Part shown: one piece after another, positions 21,201 through 28,778 of the stretch
How the letters are laid out: every line of letters starts with the position of its first letter
Position numbering within the stretch: the stretch's first letter is position 1
DNA from: an uncultured Bacteroidota bacterium
GTDB lineage: Bacteria > Bacteroidota > Bacteroidia > Chitinophagales > Chitinophagaceae
NCBI GenBank assembly: GCA_903882805.1
Contig: CAIRYK010000037.1
Location: forward strand, 1-64,000
DNA length: 64,000 bases
Reading direction: 5' to 3'
Made by a program: the position numbers and the translations under genes
Notes under the pieces: generated by a model
What the model saw: only the letters and a program-made list of their open reading frames with translations
Told to the model about the DNA's origin: nothing
The model's database searches: none

Positions 21201-24200
21201 TTCAGAACAACGTTATTGGCTCTCTTACCGCAAATGGTAGCACAGCAGGCGTTGCCGCTAATATAAACGGAATACAGCTATCGTCTACAGGTATACAGAC
21301 CGTGTCTGGCAATACTATAGGCAGCACAACCGTTGCAAACAGCCTCAATGCTACTACCGTATCTAGTGCTGCACAGATAGTATATGGTATCAACTCAAGC
21401 TCTACATCAGCTGTATCTCCTGTTATTTCAGGTAATACTGTTGCTAATATCACTGGCAATGCTACATCTACAACTGCATTAGTTGCAGGTATATTGCATA
21501 GCGGTTCTGCCGCTGCAGCAATAACAGGCAATACCATCACCAATGTTACCGGAGGTTCTGCAAACACTTTGCTCTCTGGCCAAACTGGCGTGTGCGGTAT
21601 TGCATTTACTGGCGCGGGCGCGGGAACAATCTCGCAGAATACGGTCAACACAATTACGAACACCAACACAGCGGCTGTTCAATCGAATGTAGCAGGTATT
21701 GGTATTACAAGCGCAACAACACCGACAATAACACGCAACAGGATTTACGACCTGCGTAATGCGTCTACTGGAACTACCACCACTACTCCCCCTACCGCAA
21801 TAGGCATCAACATTGGCAACGTAACCACAAGCGCTACTATTGCCAACAACATGATATCGTTGGGTAACGGACAGACAAGCAACACTGCATTTACTGGTAT
21901 CATGAACAATGCTACCACTACTGCGGTATTGGGCATTTACCACAACTCTGTAAACATAGAAGGTACAGTAACTGCCGGCGCGCTGGCTACTGCTGCGTTC
22001 CACAGAGGAAACAACACAGCTACTGCAGTAACATCTACAGTAGACATTAAAAACAACATATTTGTAAACAACCGCGCAGGCGGAACAGGTAAACATTATG
22101 CAATAGCTAATGCTATTAATGCAACTGCCAGCACAACAGGCTGGGGCGTATTGGCCAGCAACTACAACATACTGAATGCTGCAAACAGCGCTACAGTAGG
22201 TTACTGGAGCGCTGATCAGGCATTTGCGGGTTGGAAAACAGCATCTGCAAGCGATAATAATTCCTATACGGCATCTGTAGTTAACTGGATAAGCACTGCA
22301 ACAGGCAACCTGCATACCAACATGCTTTTTGCAAACAACGTAGAGTCGCACGGTACTGTAATAGCAGCTGTTAACACAGATTACGACAATGATGCTCGCC
22401 CAGGTCCGGTAGGTTCAATCAATGGCGGTGGATTTGCACCTGATTTAGGAGCCGACGAATACGATGGCGTTCCGTTGGATAATCTGGCGCCTATTATTTC
22501 TTACACTACTTTGTTGCCAGCCTGCTCTACAGGCGACAGAACATTTACAGCCTCTATTGCTGATCCGGGTAGCGTACCGTTGCCTGGTTCTGGTATCGAG
22601 CCAAGAGTATACTTCAAGAAAGGAATAGCCGGCACATGGTTAAGCCGTCCGGGCACATTGTCGAGCGGCACCTACCTTAGCGGCACATGGAGTTTCACTA
22701 TTCCTGCAGCCGATATGGGCGGCGTATCTTTGGGCGACCAGATTTTCTATTATGTAATAGCGCAAGATAACCTTGGCAACATTGGTTCTAATCCACTTGC
22801 CGGAATGGTTGCTACTAACGTAAACACAGTAACCACACCTCCTACTACACCTAATAACTACACTGTTGTGCCAGCCATAGGCGGTACATACAACGTAGGA
22901 ACTGCAGGTTCGTTTGCAACGCTTAGCGCTGCGGTAGCCGCTTACAACTCATCATGCCTTACTGGTCCGGTTACCTTCAACCTTACCGACCCTGCATACA
23001 CAGGCCCAGGTGAAACATTCCCAATAGCTATCAACGCAAACGTTTTCTCGAGCGCTGTAAATACGCTAACGATTCAACCAGCGGCTGGTATAGCGGCAAA
23101 CATTACATCAGCAGGCACAGCAACAGCAGTGTTCAAACTGGTAAATGCTTCTTATGTAACTATCGACGGCGTTAACGCGGGCGGTTCAAGCCTTACACTA
23201 ACCAACAACAGCACTGCCACAAGCGCAGATGTATGGTTGGCAAGCGCAAGCGGAACAGGCAACAAGTACATTACATTGAAAAACATGACCATGTTCGGAC
23301 GCACAAACACAACCGCTGCCGACTGGTGTATATTGGCTTCAGTTGATAATACTACTCCAAATACAAATGCAGGGGCCAACAATGACAACATAACTATTCA
23401 AGGCAACAACTGCCTGAGAAGCGGTTATGCGATCTATGTAAACGGCTCTGCGGCGGTATCTGCGGGCGGCGATGATAGCTGGAACATCACAGGCAACACT
23501 TTTGGTCCATCTGCATACAGTACAGTAAACAACATGGGCTACAATGGTATGTTCTTGCAGAATATGGTGAACCCTACAATTGCTAGCAACACTATGCAGC
23601 AAATAGGATTAACTACTACTACATCACAAACAGTAGGTATCTATTTCTCTAGCAATGTAACCGGAGCTGTTGTAACTAACAACAACATCAACAATATCAA
23701 CGCTCTTGCATCTGTAAGCGGAACAAGTTCTGTTTGCGGTATATATCTGGGTACCAATGTATTGAATACCACTATCACCAAAAACACGCTAACTGCCATC
23801 AATAACATGGCAACCGGCGGTTGGGGTGTAAGAGGCATTATGGTTAATACCGGTTCTAATGTTACCAATGCAACCATTGCTAACAACAGTATCTCTGACA
23901 TTTATAACTATTCTGATGCCAGCGCCATTTACTGGGCTATGGGTATTGCTATTGAAGGCACATCGGCAGGCGTAAAAGTGTACAATAACTCTGTAAATCT
24001 GTTTGGCGACCACGTTGGTCTTACATCAGCTACAGGGTCTGCTTGTTTCTTCGCAAATACCTCAACAGGCGGCATAGATCTCAGAAACAACATCTTTGTA
24101 AACACATATAGCAACACATCGTCTTCAACAGATAAAGGTTGGGCAATCAACTCAGCAGCTCCAAGCTCTGCGTTTACCAACATAGACAACAACAACTATT

Positions 24201-27200
24201 TTGTTGCTTCTCCAAACGTGTTGGGTTTAATTGCGACAACAGATCGCCCATCGTTGGCTACAATTGTTACAGGTTTTGGCGGTAATACTTTCTCTACCAA
24301 CATACAGCCAACTTTTGTGTCAAACACAGATCTGCACCTTACCTCAGTAAGCGGCAATGCTGGTCTTACATCAGGTGTTCCGTTGGCTAGTGTTACTACC
24401 GACATTGATGGTCTGAACCGCGACGCCGTTCGTCCAACAATGGGTATCAACGAGGTATCAACTCCGGTAACCATTCCAGTCGGACCAAGAGCATGTCTTG
24501 GCGCTACCAGCGCAATACTTGCTTATACCAATGCAGCAAGCAATGCTTCAAAATTCAGTATAGTGTGGAATAGCGCAGCGCTGGCCGCAGGCTTAACCAA
24601 CATTACCAATGCAACCCTTACTCCCGGTGCAATATCGTTTGCAGTGCCAACTACAATTTCTACCGGCGTTTATACCGGTACTATGACAGTGGGTAACAGC
24701 ATCGTTACCAGCGCAGGCGTTGTATTCGACTTTACAGTAGACCCAGCTCCTTCTCTTACAGACGTTACCAGCACTACTCCAGTGTGCGCTGGCTCTACGC
24801 TTACACTATCGGCAAATGGCCCAGTGAACGTAACGGGCTATACTTGGACAGGTCCGGTAGCAATTACCGACGCTACATTGGCGACTGCTACAGTGCCAAC
24901 AGTAACATCGGCCGCAGCAGGTACCTACACAGTAGCTGTAAACAACGGTACTGGAAACGGTTGTCGCGTAGCTTATACTACATCGGTTACTGTTAACCCT
25001 CAACCAAACGTTGCCAGCTTTACTACATCAACCAACCTCCCTTGCCAGAACACAGCTGCAACTGTAACTGTAAACTCGACAAGCTTGGGTAGCGGCACGT
25101 TTACAGTAGTTTACGATTTATCCGGCGCTAACGTATCTACTGGCAACACAGCTACATTGGTTATGAGCGGCGGCACAGGTTCGTTTAGCTCTGTTACTAT
25201 GGCAAATGCTGGCGTTACTACAATCACCTTAACAGGCATTACAAATGCCTTGGGTTGTACACGCACACTAACCACAGGCAACAACTACACACTTTTTGTG
25301 TACCCTGCTCCAATAGCTAACAACGTAACTGGTACCGGCGCATACTGCGCAGGCGGCGCTGGTCTGGAAGTTATGCTTGATGCATCTGAAGCAGACGTAG
25401 AATACCAACTGTATGATGGTACAACAATGGTGGGTAGCGTGGTTCCTGGCGCATTAGATGGGTCAGCTATCAGCTTCGGCTTCCAGACAACTGCAACCAC
25501 TTATACTGTTGAAGGACGTAATACCGTAACCGGCTGCTTGAATACTATGGCCGGAAGCGCCACAATTACTATCAATCCGTTGCCAACGCAGCACGATATC
25601 ACTGGCGGCGGTCATTACTGCGCTGGCGGTACAGGCGTATCTGTAGGCTTAGATACATCTGATGCTGGTATAACTTATCAACTATACCTTGATGGCGTTC
25701 CTGTATTAAGCCCACTGGCAGGTACAGGTTCTTCACTCGACTTCGGCTTACAAACAACTCCGGGCGTTTATAACATCGTTGCTACCGACGACATTACACT
25801 TTGTACACAAACAATGAACGGTAGCGATACTGTAGTTGCAGATGTACTTCCAGTGGTGTACAATGTGATTGGCGGCGGCGCTTATTGCGCTACAGGCACA
25901 GGTGTAGATGTAGCAATTGATGGTTCAGAAACCGGCATCAGCTATCAGCTCGTGTTGGACGGAACTCCACTTACAGGCCTTACTTCAGGAACAGGCGACA
26001 CACTACACCTTGGTTTGCAAACAGCAGCCGGATTATATACTGTGATTGCAACCAACGACGCTACTCATTGCGCAAGCGATATGAGCGCTAATGCTACAGT
26101 ATCTATCAATCCGCTGCCAGCATTGCACACTGTAACCGGCGGCGGCAACTATTGCGCGGGCGGAACAGGCGTATCTGTTGGTCTTGACTCAGCAAATGGA
26201 GGTTTCAACTACGAACTATATAACGGTACAACATCTGTAACAATCATTCCAGGCGCCGAAGCGGCTATCGATTACGGCTTGCACACAGCTGCCGGTACCT
26301 ATACTGTTGTAGCTATCGATACACTTACGCTTTGTAGCGTTACAATGACCGGTTCTGCAACAATTGGCATCAATCCATTGCCTACCGACATCACTGTATC
26401 AGCCGGCGGCGCTTATTGCGCAGGCGGTACAGGCGTCGAAATTTCATTGCCTACTTCACAGGCAGGTATTCGTTATCAGGTTTACGATAGCGTTGGCGCT
26501 GTTGGCACATCTGTTGACGGTACAGGAACTCGTATCAGCTTTGGCTTCTTTACCGGCGCAGGCGCACATACCGTAATAGCTACCGACACAACTACTTCTT
26601 GTGTTAATACTATGAGCGGCAGCGCAATCATCACTATCAATCCATTGCCAGTTGTTTATACCGTAACAGGCGGCGGCAACTATTGCCCATCTGGCGCAGG
26701 CGTACATGTAGGCCTGAGCAGCTCAGTATCTGGCTTAACTTATCAGCTGTATAACGGAACTACCCCAATCGGTAGCCCGCTTGCAGGCGTTGATTCAGCG
26801 CTCGATTTCGGATTGCAAACATTGTTGGGTACTTATACTGCAATTGGTCGCGACACAACAACCGGCTGTACTGCAAACATGGCAGGCAGCGCGTTTATCA
26901 ATCACCATGCTCTACCAGTAGTGCACACAGTTACCGGCGGCGGTAGCTATTGCGCAAGCGGCGCAGGCTTGGCAGTTGGTCTCGATAGCTCATCTGCAGG
27001 CGTTAACTACCAATTGTATTATGGCACAACTGCTTTAGGCAGCGTAGTGGCAGGCGCAGACGCGCCAATCAGCTTTGGTTTACAAACAGGCGGCGGCAGC
27101 TACACAGTAGTGGCTACCGACACTACCACTACATGTACCAGCAATATGAGCGGCAGAGCAACTATTACAGTTCTTCCACTTGCATTCCCCGATGTAGCAG

Positions 27201-28270
27201 TTGCAACATCTACCGGAGCTAATGTGTGTGCAGGTACAAGCGTTACCTTCAGCGCGGCTGTAACACTTGGCGGCACTGCTCCAAGATACCAGTGGAAAGT
27301 AAACGGAACTAACGTTGGCGGCGATACAACAGCTTATACTTATGTGCCAAACAACGGCGACAGAGTGAGCGTAATGCTGAGAAGCAACGAAGTATGCGCG
27401 ACTCCTGATACCGTAAGCGACACCGTAACAATGACTGTAAATGCTATCCAGACTCCATCTATATCTGTAGCAGCCGATGGCGGTAACAGAATATGTCAGG
27501 GCTCTGCGGTAACATTCAATGCTACTACTACATTCGGAGGTTCTACCCCATCTTACTTATGGCTCAACCACGGCGTACCAGTAGGCAGCAGCGCTTCGCT
27601 TACTTATGTTCCTACCGACGGCGATATCATCTCTTGCGTATTCACCAGCAACTATACTTGCCGCTCTATCACTACTGTTTACAGTAATGACGTGCCGCTG
27701 ACAGTTGTTACGGCTGTAATTCCTTCAGTTGAAATCACTTCTCTGTCAGGTTCAATAGTAGGTCCTGGTAAATACGACACACTTGTGGCAACCGTTACAA
27801 ACGGCGGCACTGCTCCTATCTATCAGTGGTACATAGGTTCTACTTTGGTAACAGGCGTAACAGGCAATACGTTGATCCGCAACAACTTTGTTAACGGCGA
27901 TTCAGTAACTGTGGTTGTTACAAATTCAGATGTTTGTCACCTATCTACATTCAACTCCATCTTTATCAAGATTGGCAATGTAAGCGTTAAGAACGTGACA
28001 GCAGGGGTAAGCGACATCAAATTGTTGCCAAACCCTAACAAAGGTGAGTTTGCAATAAAAGGCACACTAGCTACCAGCATCGATCAGAATGTAACTGTAG
28101 AAGTTACCAATATGCTCGGTCAGGTAGTATATAAAGGCTCAGTTTTTGCACGCAATGGTATCATAGACGAAAAAATCCAACTGAACTCTTCATTGGCAAA
28201 TGGCATGTATATGCTTAACCTCCACACAGATGCGGAGACTAAAGTATTCCACATGGTTATTGAGCAATAA
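18275..28270 (+). CDS. Giant (3331 aa) T9SS-exported multidomain surface/secreted protein
   Basis: Signal peptide MKKIYLLSLLCFLSMAVFAQ; cleaved-adhesin-like N-terminus; two beta-helix-like modules; seven tandem 'GGGxYCAGGTGVxVGL' repeats; Ig/PKD-like repeats; C-terminal T9SS type A sorting domain 'LLPNPNKGEFAI...MLGQVVY...LANGMYMLNL'. Confidence 0.93.
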   Translation: MKKIYLLSLLCFLSMAVFAQVVYNEGFEGGTVPPTGWSIAPTSGTSNWTIAPASPTNPAAPTHSGSKMAYWNSFSIGNGNAANLVTPVIDWSTRAGVPTTVTIWWYRDQSASYNTSSYSLEGVTAYVNTAPNLTGAVSMGYVPRDVVFPTSGGVTGTSTPATPGWYQYTFTVPTTYNTAVNYIIFNAYSQFGNNCYIDDIQWTAYPPSCTGAPTAGTVNASPSSGCSAYTSALSLTGASTATGISYLWQSSPDNSAWSDVTGATNSFYNAGITGSVYYRCRLTCSSGGGTATTPSQLISLAAPTYATLPVVESFEGSWINACATADAPNNSWRNTPATGNQSWRREDDAPGANTAGWTAPTSYLYSPVSSAGSHSARFHSGWASSGTSGFLDLYVDLSASGTKQLSYDFININGTDVLQVLLSTDGGLTFPTTLDAVATAGSWTNRTVTTTLGTTNSVIRFKTISDFGSTDIGVDNVSLIQLLPCSNPTNQPTALTLTPGLFNVAGSFTAATPAVDNYLVVLKTTPFLPTAPSNGTSYTVGSSALGGTIVSAGPLTTFNATGLTPGTTYYFTVYSYNSLCGGGPLYKINTPLTGFITTTNCALSGVKTVGATGDYPTITAAIGAVNTLGLAGPVVIEIQTSYTGAGETLPIVINSIPCASSVNTLTIRPQGPLTLSASVAGALLDLNGANWVIVDGRVGSTGTTKALTLSNTNTAGQDIRFINDASNNVVKYCTILGSSTTTTNANILFSTTTGTTGNDNNLIDNCDVMDGATTPINCILSSGTSGKENSGNTISNCNIANFFNASTASNGIFLTTGSSDWTISNNKIYQTAPRAYTSSTVHRGIWITNTAGNNFVVTGNTVGYASSAGTGTYAMTSTLATTFHGIALSVGSGTASSVQNNVINNISLSTTSATATLGGALCGINVTNGSVNIGNITPNRIGSTSGTGEITFTTTGSGGTVVGINGSSATPSIVNIQNNVIGSLTANGSTAGVAANINGIQLSSTGIQTVSGNTIGSTTVANSLNATTVSSAAQIVYGINSSSTSAVSPVISGNTVANITGNATSTTALVAGILHSGSAAAAITGNTITNVTGGSANTLLSGQTGVCGIAFTGAGAGTISQNTVNTITNTNTAAVQSNVAGIGITSATTPTITRNRIYDLRNASTGTTTTTPPTAIGINIGNVTTSATIANNMISLGNGQTSNTAFTGIMNNATTTAVLGIYHNSVNIEGTVTAGALATAAFHRGNNTATAVTSTVDIKNNIFVNNRAGGTGKHYAIANAINATASTTGWGVLASNYNILNAANSATVGYWSADQAFAGWKTASASDNNSYTASVVNWISTATGNLHTNMLFANNVESHGTVIAAVNTDYDNDARPGPVGSINGGGFAPDLGADEYDGVPLDNLAPIISYTTLLPACSTGDRTFTASIADPGSVPLPGSGIEPRVYFKKGIAGTWLSRPGTLSSGTYLSGTWSFTIPAADMGGVSLGDQIFYYVIAQDNLGNIGSNPLAGMVATNVNTVTTPPTTPNNYTVVPAIGGTYNVGTAGSFATLSAAVAAYNSSCLTGPVTFNLTDPAYTGPGETFPIAINANVFSSAVNTLTIQPAAGIAANITSAGTATAVFKLVNASYVTIDGVNAGGSSLTLTNNSTATSADVWLASASGTGNKYITLKNMTMFGRTNTTAADWCILASVDNTTPNTNAGANNDNITIQGNNCLRSGYAIYVNGSAAVSAGGDDSWNITGNTFGPSAYSTVNNMGYNGMFLQNMVNPTIASNTMQQIGLTTTTSQTVGIYFSSNVTGAVVTNNNINNINALASVSGTSSVCGIYLGTNVLNTTITKNTLTAINNMATGGWGVRGIMVNTGSNVTNATIANNSISDIYNYSDASAIYWAMGIAIEGTSAGVKVYNNSVNLFGDHVGLTSATGSACFFANTSTGGIDLRNNIFVNTYSNTSSSTDKGWAINSAAPSSAFTNIDNNNYFVASPNVLGLIATTDRPSLATIVTGFGGNTFSTNIQPTFVSNTDLHLTSVSGNAGLTSGVPLASVTTDIDGLNRDAVRPTMGINEVSTPVTIPVGPRACLGATSAILAYTNAASNASKFSIVWNSAALAAGLTNITNATLTPGAISFAVPTTISTGVYTGTMTVGNSIVTSAGVVFDFTVDPAPSLTDVTSTTPVCAGSTLTLSANGPVNVTGYTWTGPVAITDATLATATVPTVTSAAAGTYTVAVNNGTGNGCRVAYTTSVTVNPQPNVASFTTSTNLPCQNTAATVTVNSTSLGSGTFTVVYDLSGANVSTGNTATLVMSGGTGSFSSVTMANAGVTTITLTGITNALGCTRTLTTGNNYTLFVYPAPIANNVTGTGAYCAGGAGLEVMLDASEADVEYQLYDGTTMVGSVVPGALDGSAISFGFQTTATTYTVEGRNTVTGCLNTMAGSATITINPLPTQHDITGGGHYCAGGTGVSVGLDTSDAGITYQLYLDGVPVLSPLAGTGSSLDFGLQTTPGVYNIVATDDITLCTQTMNGSDTVVADVLPVVYNVIGGGAYCATGTGVDVAIDGSETGISYQLVLDGTPLTGLTSGTGDTLHLGLQTAAGLYTVIATNDATHCASDMSANATVSINPLPALHTVTGGGNYCAGGTGVSVGLDSANGGFNYELYNGTTSVTIIPGAEAAIDYGLHTAAGTYTVVAIDTLTLCSVTMTGSATIGINPLPTDITVSAGGAYCAGGTGVEISLPTSQAGIRYQVYDSVGAVGTSVDGTGTRISFGFFTGAGAHTVIATDTTTSCVNTMSGSAIITINPLPVVYTVTGGGNYCPSGAGVHVGLSSSVSGLTYQLYNGTTPIGSPLAGVDSALDFGLQTLLGTYTAIGRDTTTGCTANMAGSAFINHHALPVVHTVTGGGSYCASGAGLAVGLDSSSAGVNYQLYYGTTALGSVVAGADAPISFGLQTGGGSYTVVATDTTTTCTSNMSGRATITVLPLAFPDVAVATSTGANVCAGTSVTFSAAVTLGGTAPRYQWKVNGTNVGGDTTAYTYVPNNGDRVSVMLRSNEVCATPDTVSDTVTMTVNAIQTPSISVAADGGNRICQGSAVTFNATTTFGGSTPSYLWLNHGVPVGSSASLTYVPTDGDIISCVFTSNYTCRSITTVYSNDVPLTVVTAVIPSVEITSLSGSIVGPGKYDTLVATVTNGGTAPIYQWYIGSTLVTGVTGNTLIRNNFVNGDSVTVVVTNSDVCHLSTFNSIFIKIGNVSVKNVTAGVSDIKLLPNPNKGEFAIKGTLATSIDQNVTVEVTNMLGQVVYKGSVFARNGIIDEKIQLNSSLANGMYMLNLHTDAETKVFHMVIEQ
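25314..27178 (+). repeat. Seven tandem in-frame repeats, ~264-270 bp each (88-90 aa), inside the giant T9SS protein
   Basis: Boundary motif PLP/ALP encoded near 25577, 25847, 26111, 26375, 26642, 26909 and 27173; each repeat carries [T/V]GGGxYCxxGxGVxVxL...YQLY...FGLQT..GxYTVxAxDxxTxC. Confidence 0.9.
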
Positions 28271-28288
28271 CTTTCAGTTTAATCGGTT

Positions 28289-28330
28289 AAAAAAGGTAAG
28301 GTCTGGCAATTTCGCCGGACCTTATTTTTT
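28289..28330 (+). terminator. Intrinsic terminator after the giant gene
   Basis: AAAAAAGGTAAGGTCTGGC-aattt-CGCCGGACCTTATTTTTTT. Confidence 0.85.
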
Positions 28331-28778
28331 TGCCTTTTCGAACACCCGATATTACTTTATACTAACTTAGAATAGTCATGCCATTGGACAATAGCATTAT
28401 TAAAGCATTTGCAACAAATGAGCGCTACCTGACTTGAAACGCGGAACCTTGTATTCAGAAAAAGTAACCTAATACCATTTGGACATTAACAATCACCATG
28501 CAGGCATTGTTGCCTCAGTACGGGGCGCAGCTTGCAAATAACGCATAACGCAACTATAAACGTATTGTACCTAACGGCGCAATGACATGCGTTGGCGCCA
28601 AATTTTAGTCGATTTGGTATAATACACTTAATCTGCCGACTATTTGCTTGAAACGGCAATAAGTGAGCGAAGGCAGGCGCTATCAGACAGGAAGTATAAT
28701 TCCAGGAAACTTTGCATTAGGAGAGATGTCGAGCGTTAATTTAAGTTGGGTAAACAGTCACCCATATAAATGCGGTAT

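Noticed and set aside
21479-22351. 290-aa antisense ORF (and other antisense ORFs) opposite the giant T9SS gene
   Set aside because: Cys/Val-rich low-quality translations caused by Thr/Asn/Gly-rich codon bias on the sense strand; no recognizable domains.
28331-28778. ~450-bp intergenic region between the giant gene and the kinase, considered for a small RNA or cryptic ORF
   Set aside because: No ORF in the track, no clear hairpin or promoter pair that I could support.
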